Positions 53,115 to 60,949 of a stretch of 64,000 nt of DNA are shown one piece after another. The notes beneath the pieces were generated by a model. It did no database searches. It worked only from the letters and a program-made list of their open reading frames with translations, and was not told the DNA's origin. The position numbers were made by a program, and so were the translations under genes. The DNA comes from Candidatus Saccharibacteria bacterium. GTDB taxonomy: Bacteria > Patescibacteriota > Saccharimonadia > Saccharimonadales > Saccharimonadaceae. Position 1 is the stretch's first letter. Each line of letters starts with the position of its first letter. The stretch covers positions 452,113-516,112 of the forward strand of contig CP066696.1 in NCBI GenBank assembly GCA_016432585.1, in the 5' to 3' direction.

Positions 53115-53141
53115 AATATTTTAACGACAAGGAACAATACG

Positions 53142-54086
53142 ATGGCTGAACGAGCCCCTATACAACCAACCACTCACGAGTTAGCGCGCAGGCACCCGCG
53201 CACGCCCGACCACCACGAACTACTACTGCAACAACGTATGCGCGCCGCCGGACTAATAGGCGAGTACAGCACAGGTTTACTTGCCGTGATTGGCCCGTGC
53301 GCCATGACAAATGCCGAGGCGATTATTGCCCACGAATCCCGGCGCCTCACGCAGGTAAGCGCCGAGAATCCTGACCTGCTAGCACTCTACCGTGCGCCCG
53401 TATGGAAGCCACGCACTCGCAAAGAAGATTGGCATGGCCTCGAGACGACCGACCCCGAACTAGCATACCGAATCATGGTAGAACGCTCGCACGACACGGC
53501 GAACATGGCGGTTGAGATAGGCACCGATCCGCGACATCTTAGCCGCTACGGCGATCACACAACACTCGCCTGGAAAGGTGGCCGCAACCACGAAGAACCT
53601 GCTCTCACCGAAGCGTTGGCGCTATACGACCCTACGCTACCTGTAGCGGTAAAGAACGGTCTTGACGGCGATATAGCACCAGCCTTAGCGGATGTTGAGA
53701 TGATAGAGACACTACGCAGAGGTGTCGGCGCAAGGGCTATACTACTGTTCCGCGGCGGATTAAACGCCACAAATCCCGAAGCATGGGAAGAGCAATACTT
53801 GCTTGCCCACGAGGCAACGAACGGACGCTTGCTGGTAGACTGGGCGCACGGTGGCGAACAAGCGCACGATCCGAACGGAAAGTTTGGAAAATCAGTCGAG
53901 GGGCAAATCGAGTGCATGGAACACACGATAGAAATCGCCGAACGCACGGGCAAAGCACCCGCCGGAATATTCGCCGAAGCAAGCAGTGCAGTCAGCCCGA
54001 CCGACCCAGTTATGCCATTTGAAACAGCAGTAGAGGGCGCAATTACCCTCGCAAAAATTAAGCAATCACTCGCAGTGCGAGTATAA
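53142..54086 (+). CDS. DAHP synthase-like enzyme (class I 3-deoxy-7-phosphoheptulonate synthase family)
   Basis: 314 aa, somewhat shorter than AroG (350). In the family this enzyme condenses PEP and erythrose 4-phosphate as the first shikimate step. Matches to AroG: LLAVIGPC with the metal-binding Cys53, WKPRTRKEDWHGL (KPRT), VAVKNGLDGDI (FKNGTDG), LLFRGGLN (ILRGG), VDWAHGG with His236 (DFSHAN) and IFAEAS with Glu279 (MVESH). The metal ligands thus appear kept, but several stretches are divergent, so the sugar substrate may differ. AAGGAA precedes the ATG. It is the first structural gene behind the aromatic attenuator, with a GNAT-like gene next. Confidence 0.72.
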   Translation: MAERAPIQPTTHELARRHPRTPDHHELLLQQRMRAAGLIGEYSTGLLAVIGPCAMTNAEAIIAHESRRLTQVSAENPDLLALYRAPVWKPRTRKEDWHGLETTDPELAYRIMVERSHDTANMAVEIGTDPRHLSRYGDHTTLAWKGGRNHEEPALTEALALYDPTLPVAVKNGLDGDIAPALADVEMIETLRRGVGARAILLFRGGLNATNPEAWEEQYLLAHEATNGRLLVDWAHGGEQAHDPNGKFGKSVEGQIECMEHTIEIAERTGKAPAGIFAEASSAVSPTDPVMPFETAVEGAITLAKIKQSLAVRV

Positions 54087-54097
54087 GGAGAACTACG

Positions 54098-54710
54098 ATG
54101 TCATTTAATTTCGAAAAACCACGCAAACTATCGCAGCAAGACATAGAGGCTGCCGCGCGACTTACGGCCGCCGGGTTTGGCCGCGAGGCCGACGAGCATA
54201 ATTACGCCGACACCCAGGCGCACCTAGAAAGCGCCGACTATTTACAAGTCGTTCGCATGGATAAGGAGCTTGTTGGATTCGCCGCGTACCGGCGATTACT
54301 TTGGCGGACGTGCAGCTGAGCTAGCCGGGATTATTGTGGATCCGAATGTGCAGCAGCATGGAATCGGCACGCATTTGGTGGGCGAGTTTGTGCGCGAGCA
54401 CACGCCCGACCGCCTAACCGCCTACACGCGAAACCCATCGGTACTGCGTGTGCTGGGTAATGTTGGCATGGTAGACGACGTTCTACGGCATAGCGATCCA
54501 GAACGCATTGCGGCCACCCTACAGCACGCCACCGTGCACGACGGAGTCCTTTATCACATAGACCGCTACGCGCCCGATGGCCTTTATGGAACATTCGATC
54601 CTGCTACGCGCCAGTACAACGGCGAGATACTGCAAGAGCGCTGCGTTATGCTAGACAATAAAAACTCGGCGCTTGCGGTAAGCGTTGATTTAACAGGAGG
54701 TGAACGATGA
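54098..54710 (+). pseudogene. GNAT acetyltransferase, split by a frameshift
   Basis: Two overlapping frames together form one GNAT protein. The first (to 54319) gives LSQQDIEAAARLTAAGFGRE ... LVGFAAY, the second (to 54710) resumes with GDYFGGRAAELAGIIVDPNV and the acetyl-CoA loop QQHGIGTHLVGEF. Joining needs a +1 shift at about 54287-54292. AAGGAG precedes the first ATG, and the last codons overlap the next gene's start (ATGA). It could be a recent pseudogene, a sequencing error or, less likely, recoding. Confidence 0.7.
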
Positions 54711-55417
54711 AAATTCTACTTTTAGGCTCGCAACACGGCAACGAACTGCTGGGCGAAAAACTGTACGCACATATTAAAAATAAACGCACGGAACTTTTGC
54801 CGTACATAACGCACAAAAACGCCAATCTACGGGCGCGCAGGCAAAATGTGCGCTATACAGAATCGGATTTGAATCGCAGCTATAACGGTAAAAACACAAC
54901 CTACGAAGAGCGCAGAGCGACGGCAATTTTGCGCTATATACAGCAGCAAGATTTCGACCTTGTACTTGATTTACATACCACTACCTGCAAGCAAGTGCCA
55001 TGCCTTATTGCCCCTGGCATCACGCCCGATTTGCAGCGATTTATGCGCGCCAGTTCTATCGAAACGGTTGTAGAAATGAGCCACGATATCGTAAAAACAT
55101 CGCTTATCGGCGTCCATAGCAAAAGCATTTCGGTAGAAGTAAATAGAAACGAAATTACGACCGATTTACTCGAGCAACTTTGCGATGATCTGCTGCGTTT
55201 TATACAAAATAAAGCGCACGATTTACCCAAAAAAGTATACAAAATTGACGACCTTTTACGCAAAAAATCAATCACTAGCGAACAAGCAAAAACGCTCAAA
55301 AACTTCGAGTACAGTCCACTCGGCTTTTACCCCGTACTAGTAGGCGAAAACTCATATAAAAAACAGACAGACTATCTGGGCTTTAAAGCGTACAAGGTAC
55401 GCGTTTGTAAGGTATAA
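54707..55417 (+). CDS. Succinylglutamate desuccinylase/aspartoacylase (M14-like) family protein
   Basis: 236 aa. Zinc carboxypeptidase-like fold that hydrolyses N-acyl amino acids in the family. Ligands GSQHGNE (His10, Glu13) and LVLDLHTTT (His90); substrate-binding DLNRSYNG at 54-61; an acidic residue in ISVEVNRNE fits the general base. The C-terminal segment FEYSPLGFYPVLVGENSYKK is also family-like. Overlaps the GNAT gene by 4 bases, so the pair may add and remove an acyl group from the same kind of compound. Confidence 0.75.
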   Translation: MKILLLGSQHGNELLGEKLYAHIKNKRTELLPYITHKNANLRARRQNVRYTESDLNRSYNGKNTTYEERRATAILRYIQQQDFDLVLDLHTTTCKQVPCLIAPGITPDLQRFMRASSIETVVEMSHDIVKTSLIGVHSKSISVEVNRNEITTDLLEQLCDDLLRFIQNKAHDLPKKVYKIDDLLRKKSITSEQAKTLKNFEYSPLGFYPVLVGENSYKKQTDYLGFKAYKVRVCKV

Positions 55418-55428
55418 TAAGGATAGCT

Positions 55429-56469
55429 ATGACAAAACCAACTATTCTTACCGGCCTTCGCGCCAACAACGACCTCACGATAGGTAACTATTTTGGCGCA
55501 ATGTTGCCAATGATCGACATGGCCAAGCAAAAATCGGCCGATTATCAAATCAACATGTTTATTCCTGATTTGCATAGTTTTACAACACCGATTGACCATG
55601 CGCAGCTATACGACCAAATCCTACACAACGCGCGACTATTCGTTGCCGCCGGCCTGCCACTAAACAACGACAGCATCTACCTGTACCGCCAAAGCTACAT
55701 TTCAGCCCACAGCGAGCTAACGTGGATTTTGGATTGCTTTACAGGATTCGGCGAGATGGGACGCATGATCCAATTTAAAGACAAGTCCGCTTCGATTGGC
55801 GCAGATCGTACGAGCGTTGGCTTATTCAACTACCCAGTGCTTATGGCGGCCGACATACTGCTTTACAACGCCGAGTACGTTCCAGTAGGGGACGATCAAA
55901 GCCAGCATGTCGAATTCACCCGCGATATTGGCGAGCGCATGAACGCTCGTTTTGGCGATATCTTTACGGTGCCAAAACCCGTAAAAGAGCAGCACGCATT
56001 TTTTGGCAAAGACCAGGGACTTCGCATTAAAGATTTGGTAACGCCAACCAAAAAAATGAGCAAAAGCGACGATTCAGGCAAGGGCGTTATCTTTTTGGGT
56101 GACGAACCAAGCGAAGCTGCTAAAAAAATCATGTCGGCAACGACAGATGACTTAGCCGAGATTCATTTTGACCGCGAAAAGCAGCCAGGCATTAGCAACC
56201 TGCTAGAGATTTTGTCGCTACTGCGCGGCCAGCCGCTTACCGAAACTATTGCAGAGTTCGAGGGTCAAACTCGCTACGGCGACTTTAAAAAGGTCGTCGC
56301 AAACGAAATGGAAGCGTTCCTAGCGGAGTTCCAAACCCGTCTAGCAGCAATAAACGACGCCGAGCTTTTGCAAAAGCTTGAAGCATCGGAACGTACACTT
56401 ACAACAACCGCAAATGCAACCCTTCTTCGCGCCCAACAAGCCGTCGGCTTGCGCCCGAAAGAGGTCTAA
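55429..56469 (+). CDS. trpS: Tryptophanyl-tRNA synthetase
   Basis: 346 aa, class I. LTIGNYFGAM carries the TIGN form of the HIGH motif known from Bacillus-type TrpRS, FTGFGEMGRMIQFKDKSA and VPVGDDQSQHVEFTRDI are diagnostic and KKMSKSDDSGKG is the KMSKS loop. It is 11 bases from the upstream gene with no terminator between, so it can be read from the aromatic attenuator; a TATAAT (55413-55418) also lies 10 bases before its ATG. Confidence 0.96.
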   Translation: MTKPTILTGLRANNDLTIGNYFGAMLPMIDMAKQKSADYQINMFIPDLHSFTTPIDHAQLYDQILHNARLFVAAGLPLNNDSIYLYRQSYISAHSELTWILDCFTGFGEMGRMIQFKDKSASIGADRTSVGLFNYPVLMAADILLYNAEYVPVGDDQSQHVEFTRDIGERMNARFGDIFTVPKPVKEQHAFFGKDQGLRIKDLVTPTKKMSKSDDSGKGVIFLGDEPSEAAKKIMSATTDDLAEIHFDREKQPGISNLLEILSLLRGQPLTETIAEFEGQTRYGDFKKVVANEMEAFLAEFQTRLAAINDAELLQKLEASERTLTTTANATLLRAQQAVGLRPKEV

Positions 56470-56474
56470 ACACT

Positions 56475-57641
56475 ATGGTTAAAGTTTCAAGCTCGGATAT
56501 TCTGGCGATTTTACGTCGCTTTGAACTAGCAAACGAAGATAACGTCCCGCGTCATATCGAACATGTAAAGTTTTCGAACCCACACGAAAAAAACACGCTA
56601 ATTTCGTTTCGCTACAACAAGCGTCAATTCTACGTTTTGTTCGACGACACCGCCGAAGACGACGAAGCATATATTCTTCAGCAAATTCGCACCGACAAGC
56701 AAGATGTTATCGGTGATATTCTAGAGAACCCACACGATTCTACCGCAACATTCGGTCTGCCGTTCAAAGGCAAGGAAATCTACCTGTTTGCCGTAAAATC
56801 AGACAAAAAACGACTCGATAATATTCTATCGTCGCTTTACCCAGATATCTCGCGCAGCACATGGCAAAAGCGTATCAAAGCTGGCCATGTAAGTGTGAAC
56901 GGCGAAGTACAGACATCACCAAAGTTTGCTGCTACCGATGCCGACAACATTGCCGTTCACACACCTGACGCAGCAGATTATAGTGAGCATGAACTACCGA
57001 TTGTTTATATCGACGAAAACGTTATTGTTATTAACAAACCTATCGGCGTATTAACGCACTCAAAAGGTGCAATGAACGAAGAGTTCAGTGTGGCTGATTT
57101 TTTCCGTCGTTATTCTACCTACAATAGCGACACAAACCGCCCAGGCATCGTTCACCGGTTGGATCGCGACACGAGTGGAATCATGATTGGCGCACGCAAC
57201 CCCGAAACTGCAACAATGCTGCAAAAACAGTTCGCCGATCGCAAGACTAAAAAGACATATATTGCAGTTGTCGAAGGCGTCTTAAAGCAAGACGCCGCAA
57301 AAATCGAACTCCCAATTGGTCGTAATCCGTCTGCGCCAAGCACGTTTCGTGTCGACGCCAAGGGAAAAGTTGCCACCACAAACTATACCGTGCTCGATGC
57401 AAATGACACGGAGAGTCTTGTAGAACTTCGACCCGTCACTGGCCGCACGCACCAGCTGCGCGTTCATATGTCGTACATTGGCAACCCGATTGTTGGCGAC
57501 CGCGTATACGGCAAACCAGCCGACAGGCTTTATTTGCACGCTTACAAACTTGAAGTAACCATTCCTTCAGGCGACCGCAAGGTTTTTGACGCGCCGCTTC
57601 CTGCCGAGTTCAAAGCCAAATTTCCTAACACCTCGCTATGA
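56475..57641 (+). CDS. RluA-family pseudouridine synthase with extra N-terminal domain
   Basis: 388 aa. Residues 1-about 105 form a non-family N-terminal region (FELANEDNVPRHIEHVKFSN). An S4 domain follows (SRSTWQKRIKAGHVSVNGEV), then the catalytic domain with VINKPIGVLTHSK, the catalytic Asp motif GIVHRLDRDTSGIMIGAR and RPVTGRTHQLRVHMSYIGNP. It isomerises uridines in rRNA or tRNA; target unknown. Ends overlapping holB by four bases (ATGA). Confidence 0.88.
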   Translation: MVKVSSSDILAILRRFELANEDNVPRHIEHVKFSNPHEKNTLISFRYNKRQFYVLFDDTAEDDEAYILQQIRTDKQDVIGDILENPHDSTATFGLPFKGKEIYLFAVKSDKKRLDNILSSLYPDISRSTWQKRIKAGHVSVNGEVQTSPKFAATDADNIAVHTPDAADYSEHELPIVYIDENVIVINKPIGVLTHSKGAMNEEFSVADFFRRYSTYNSDTNRPGIVHRLDRDTSGIMIGARNPETATMLQKQFADRKTKKTYIAVVEGVLKQDAAKIELPIGRNPSAPSTFRVDAKGKVATTNYTVLDANDTESLVELRPVTGRTHQLRVHMSYIGNPIVGDRVYGKPADRLYLHAYKLEVTIPSGDRKVFDAPLPAEFKAKFPNTSL

Positions 57642-58459
57642 CCCTAATTGTTCATCCATCGTCGCAAAAAAAGCTCGATCAACTGGCGCAAGAATTACCC
57701 CAGGCAGTGCTACTTAGCGGCGAAAAGGGGGTAGGGCTTTATGCTATCGCCAAGCATTTAGCGGGCAAACGTTTTGCTGGAGAGCTTCACCCTCAGGACA
57801 TAAAAGAAAACGCCGATGAAAACGGCACAATCCGCGTCGAAATGGTGCGCAGTCTTTACGAACAAACACGAGCAAAGCACACCACCGACAAAGTTATCGT
57901 TATTGATAACGCCGATCGCATGAGCCACGGCGCCCAAAATGCATTTTTAAAGCTTCTCGAGGAGCCAAATGCACATATTCATTTTATTCTTACGGCGCAT
58001 GCGCCCCAGAAATTATTGCAAACGATTCGCTCGCGCGTTCAGCATTCTCATATTCAACCAGCAACACCAGCACAAACGGCCGAGCATATCACCAGCCTTG
58101 GAATTAGCGATCCGACACGAAAAGCCCAGCTGTCATTTATTGCCGAGGGTTTACCGGCGGAAATATCGCGCCTTGTGGCCGACGACGAGTATTTTAAAGA
58201 GCGTGCCCGAATTATCGGCGACGCCCGCACGTTTTTACAAGCCGATAAATACGGTCGTCTTGTTATCGTACAAAAATACCGCACCGATAGGGCCGAGGCT
58301 CTTCAATTTATCGACAGCACCTTGCAGATTCTTCGCCGCAGTATTAGCGCCAAGCCTCAGCAACAGCTTATTACACAGCTCGATAAGCTACTGGAGACCC
58401 GTGAACGTATCAGTGCAAACCACAATATAGCGCTTCAGCTCGCCCGGTTCGTGGTATAA
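57638..58459 (+). CDS. holB: DNA polymerase III delta' subunit (HolB-like)
   Basis: 273 aa. A clamp-loader AAA+ protein with a degenerate P-loop (LSGEKGVGLYAIA) and the conserved sensor-1 region VIVIDNADRMSHGAQNAFLK plus LKLLEEPNAHIHFIL; TIRSRVQ corresponds to the SRC arginine-finger motif with Cys changed to Val. Starts inside the upstream stop. Assigned from motifs; a short DnaX-like ATPase is the alternative. Confidence 0.8.
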   Translation: MTLIVHPSSQKKLDQLAQELPQAVLLSGEKGVGLYAIAKHLAGKRFAGELHPQDIKENADENGTIRVEMVRSLYEQTRAKHTTDKVIVIDNADRMSHGAQNAFLKLLEEPNAHIHFILTAHAPQKLLQTIRSRVQHSHIQPATPAQTAEHITSLGISDPTRKAQLSFIAEGLPAEISRLVADDEYFKERARIIGDARTFLQADKYGRLVIVQKYRTDRAEALQFIDSTLQILRRSISAKPQQQLITQLDKLLETRERISANHNIALQLARFVV

Positions 58460-58468
58460 TACTTGTAT

Positions 58469-59125
58469 ATGTTAGGAATCTTACTGATTGCAGCTTTTGG
58501 CGCATGGGCCGTATTGCGACAGCAAACCATCACCGAAGTTGCTACAGATTTACCACTCAAAATATCCGATAAGCTAGAGCAGCTGTGGGATGTTGCGCAG
58601 GAATCTTTGCGTGATAAAAAATATTTGCGCGCCGAAAAAGCCCTGCTTACTATTTTGCGCGTCGATGAGCGCAACGCCACCGCCTACAATCGCCTCGGTA
58701 TTTTATATGCCAAACAACAGGCGTTCAAAGATGCTATCGAATGTTTCGAGATCGCCCAAAGCCTAGAGCCAAGCGCAAGTAGTCTTCATAACGTTGGACT
58801 TATCTACTACGAAACAAAGCAATACGAAAAAGCGGCGCTCGCCTTTGAGCAAGCCCTGGCCATGGAAAGCGACCTGGCCGCACGACACGTTGCCTACGCA
58901 AAAGTACAAGAGAAGCTTGGCCGCAATAAAAAGATGATTGAATCACTTGAGCGTGCCGTCGAGATAGATGAATCGCCACAAACACTTAATATTCTTGCCG
59001 ACGCCTACGATCGTAATGATCAGCAAGAACTAGCGGCAGAGCTTCGCGCTAAGGCAACGAAAATGCTTATTCCGCAAGCACCACCAAAACCTCGAATGTC
59101 CCGCCCGCAACGCAAGGTTATGTAG
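58469..59125 (+). CDS. TPR-repeat protein with N-terminal membrane anchor
   Basis: About 218 aa. MLGILLIAAFGAWAVLR is a membrane anchor, followed by at least three TPR repeats (AYNRLGILYAKQQAFKDAIE; SLHNVGLIYYETKQYEKAAL; and a third ending LERAVEIDE), ending in a basic tail (PKPRMSRPQRKVM). Partner unknown. The ATG was chosen because a TGG-TATAAT extended -10 (58452-58460) ends 8 bases upstream. Confidence 0.78.
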   Translation: MLGILLIAAFGAWAVLRQQTITEVATDLPLKISDKLEQLWDVAQESLRDKKYLRAEKALLTILRVDERNATAYNRLGILYAKQQAFKDAIECFEIAQSLEPSASSLHNVGLIYYETKQYEKAALAFEQALAMESDLAARHVAYAKVQEKLGRNKKMIESLERAVEIDESPQTLNILADAYDRNDQQELAAELRAKATKMLIPQAPPKPRMSRPQRKVM

Positions 59126-59134
59126 CTCTAAAAC

Positions 59135-59163
59135 TACTTGAAAATACTTATCAATTACAGTAC
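59135..59163 (+). promoter_or_regulatory. Promoter of the tRNA-Thr/tRNA-Tyr unit
   Basis: TTGAAA, exactly 17 bases, TACACT; 30 bases before the first tRNA. Confidence 0.65.
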
Positions 59164-59192
59164 ACTTGTATCTGTACCACGCGCAATTTTAC

Positions 59193-59269
59193 GCCGCTTT
59201 AGCTCAGTTGGTTAGAGCAGCTGTTTTGTAAACAGCAGGTCTTCGGTTCGAGTCCGAAAAGCGGCTCCA
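59193..59269 (+). tRNA. tRNA-Thr (anticodon UGU)
   Basis: Cloverleaf with acceptor GCCGCTT/AAGCGGC, anticodon stem GCTGT/ACAGC around TTTGTAA (anticodon TGT), T-loop GGTTCGAGTCC and encoded CCA. Confidence 0.95.
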
Positions 59270-59274
59270 CGTGC

Positions 59275-59360
59275 GCTGGGGTAGTGAAGCGGTCAAACAC
59301 AACAGACTGTAAATCTGTCGGCATTCGCCTTCGTAGGTTCGAATCCTACCCCCAGTACCA
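59275..59360 (+). tRNA. tRNA-Tyr (anticodon GUA)
   Basis: Class II tRNA. ACAGA/TCTGT anticodon stem around CTGTAAA (anticodon GTA); long variable arm; T-arm GTAGG-TTCGAAT-CCTAC; encoded CCA. Acceptor GCTGGGG/CCCCAGT has a G1-U72 wobble. Confidence 0.93.
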
Positions 59361-59361
59361 T

Positions 59362-59400
59362 AGTAAAAAGCCTTCGTCTTACGACGCAAGGCTTTTTACT
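59362..59400 (+). terminator. Intrinsic terminator after tRNA-Tyr
   Basis: AGTAAAAAGCCTT pairs with AAGGCTTTTTACT (13 bp). Confidence 0.85.
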
Positions 59401-59446
59401 TTATGGGGATGTATCAGCAATATATATGCCTTCAAAACAAACCAAC

Positions 59447-59475
59447 AAAAAACTCCCCGTCGGATCGACAGGGAG
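59447..59475 (-). terminator. Intrinsic terminator after rpmG
   Basis: On the minus strand, CTCCCTGTCG pairs with CGACGGGGAG (one G-U pair), followed by TTTTTT. Confidence 0.8.
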
Positions 59476-59496
59476 AAGAGTAAGTGGCAGGATTAA

Positions 59497-59703
59497 TTAG
59501 CTCTTACGAGGCTTGATTTCGTTGCGGCCGAGGCTCTTTTTGGTTTCAACGTAAAACGCGTGAACGCGTGCGATTGGATCGTACTTGCGGATACGGATTT
59601 TTTCGGTGGTGTTTTGCACGTTCTTGGTGGTGTAGTAACTACGGTGACCCGTAAGTTCGCTTACAAGACCAACTAGTTTGCGCTTTGTATTCTTCTTTGC
59701 CAT
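59497..59703 (-). CDS. rpmG: 50S ribosomal protein L33, zinc-free form
   Basis: 68 aa. LTGHRSYYTTKNVQNTTEKI and RKYDPIARVHAFYVETKKSL fit L33. The two CxxC pairs of the zinc form are absent. It is somewhat longer than the usual 50-55 aa, with a basic C-terminal tail. Monocistronic, downstream of tRNA-Thr(GGU) on the same strand. Confidence 0.9.
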   Translation of the reverse strand: MAKKNTKRKLVGLVSELTGHRSYYTTKNVQNTTEKIRIRKYDPIARVHAFYVETKKSLGRNEIKPRKS

Positions 59704-59786
59704 TACTTACTCACTTAGATTTATTATTGCTCTTATATTTATTCTAGCATGAAAATATCATAATTACTAGAGGTGGACACTAAAAA

Positions 59787-59862
59787 TGGAGCCACGACTG
59801 GGATTTGAACCCAGGACCTCATCCTTACCATGGATGCGCTCTACCAACTGAGCTATCGCGGC
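59787..59862 (-). tRNA. tRNA-Thr (anticodon GGU)
   Basis: Acceptor GCCGCGA/TCGTGGC, CATCC/GGATG anticodon stem around ATGGTAA (anticodon GGT), T-arm CTGGG-TTCAAAT-CCCAG, encoded CCA. Confidence 0.95.
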
Positions 59863-59909
59863 GTACCTCGGTTAATTGTACCAAAAAGAGGTATTTATGC
59901 CAAGTACGA

Positions 59910-60185
59910 TTACTTCTTGCGCGTGTTTGTAGCGCGGCGAACCGAAAGACGAGCAAACAGTGCAGATTGCAAAAGCGACCATACCACAGCGTTCACAAGG
60001 AACATGCCAGCGCTAATAATAGCGACAAGCAGTAGATTCTGGCCAAGGTCACGATTTAGTAGACCAATAATGCCAGCGATGATTAGCATAACGAAAGCAA
60101 TCGCCAAGTATGCCTGTTGCAACTTGGCACGCTCGTCGTTTTTACTGTTCCAGGTGACAAGGGTTTCTTTAATAGATTCAAACAT
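59910..60185 (-). CDS. Small membrane protein, two membrane segments
   Basis: Not recognised. About 91 aa with a charged N-terminus (MFESIKETLVTWNSKNDERA), two hydrophobic segments (AYLAIAFVMLIIAGIIGLL; LLLVAIISAGMFLVNAVVW) and a basic end (ARLSVRRATNTRKK). GAGGAT lies upstream of the second of two adjacent ATGs. Confidence 0.68.
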   Translation of the reverse strand: MFESIKETLVTWNSKNDERAKLQQAYLAIAFVMLIIAGIIGLLNRDLGQNLLLVAIISAGMFLVNAVVWSLLQSALFARLSVRRATNTRKK

Positions 60186-60244
60186 CACAAATCCTCATTG
60201 ACTTAATAGTACTATTTTAGCACTAAATAGTTTAAATGTCAATT

Positions 60245-60949
60245 TTATATCTGTTTGATTCGTTCGTCGAGAGCCTTAGAAAGCCAGAGACCATGCTTGA
60301 GCATGCGCTCAAGAAAAGCCGTCGTAGGACGCTGGTGCTCTGCGTAGAGATACAGGCAGCCGTCGGTAATTTCTACCGTAAGGCTCCCGAAATCATTGGC
60401 AATCGTAGAAGTAATCTCCGGACTCAGTAGGCGCTCTATCTCAAGAGCATGCGCGGGTTCGGTATAAATTGCATATCTGTTTACAAACGCCGAGGAGTAC
60501 GCACCGAATGTTCCCAAAGGAGCTCTTGATAGGTGAGAAAACTTCGTAAACAGATGTGCATAGAATGTTTCACTGTAGGTATGAAGTCCAAGAAATGTAT
60601 GAGGAATATCGCGCGAGGTATGGAGGTCGAACGTCATAATTATCCAGTCATGCTGTTTTGCGGGCTTGCCTGGAAATTTTAGAGTATCAACACGCTCAAC
60701 CAGCATAATATCGTAGCCGTCGTAGTCGCCGATACAGTAGTGATTATCGCGATGATTTGCCGAAAGCGTTAAGCCACGGATAAGCCGGTGATCGTCACTT
60801 CGTTGGTCGACATAGCCAAAGTACACCAGACCAAATTTGTCGGCAAATTGCATGAACGCGCGCATATGAAGCCGCGATTGCAGTACCTTCGCCGGAACAA
60901 AGGCCTTCATCATATAGCGCCCATGTTTAAGGAGTGCTCTCTTATCCAT
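60245..60949 (-). CDS. Hypothetical protein, third gene of the glycosidase operon
   Basis: Not recognised. 234 aa, no membrane segment. The N-terminal half contains a DYDGYDIMLVERVD motif and IIMTFDLHTSRDIPHTFLGL, and the C-terminal half FGSLTVEITDGCLYLYAEHQ, a pattern seen in cytosolic beta-rich domains of unknown function. It overlaps the GH15 gene by 8 bases, so it is translated as part of that operon. Confidence 0.6.
   Translation of the reverse strand: MDKRALLKHGRYMMKAFVPAKVLQSRLHMRAFMQFADKFGLVYFGYVDQRSDDHRLIRGLTLSANHRDNHYCIGDYDGYDIMLVERVDTLKFPGKPAKQHDWIIMTFDLHTSRDIPHTFLGLHTYSETFYAHLFTKFSHLSRAPLGTFGAYSSAFVNRYAIYTEPAHALEIERLLSPEITSTIANDFGSLTVEITDGCLYLYAEHQRPTTAFLERMLKHGLWLSKALDERIKQI

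Noticed and set aside
54270-54330. Programmed frameshift in the GNAT gene
   Set aside because: No recognised slippery heptamer, stop-codon context or stimulatory structure at the junction; mutation or sequencing error is more likely.
55429-56469. TIGN motif in TrpRS as an anomaly
   Set aside because: TIGN is the normal HIGH variant in Bacillus-type TrpRS, so it is not unusual there.
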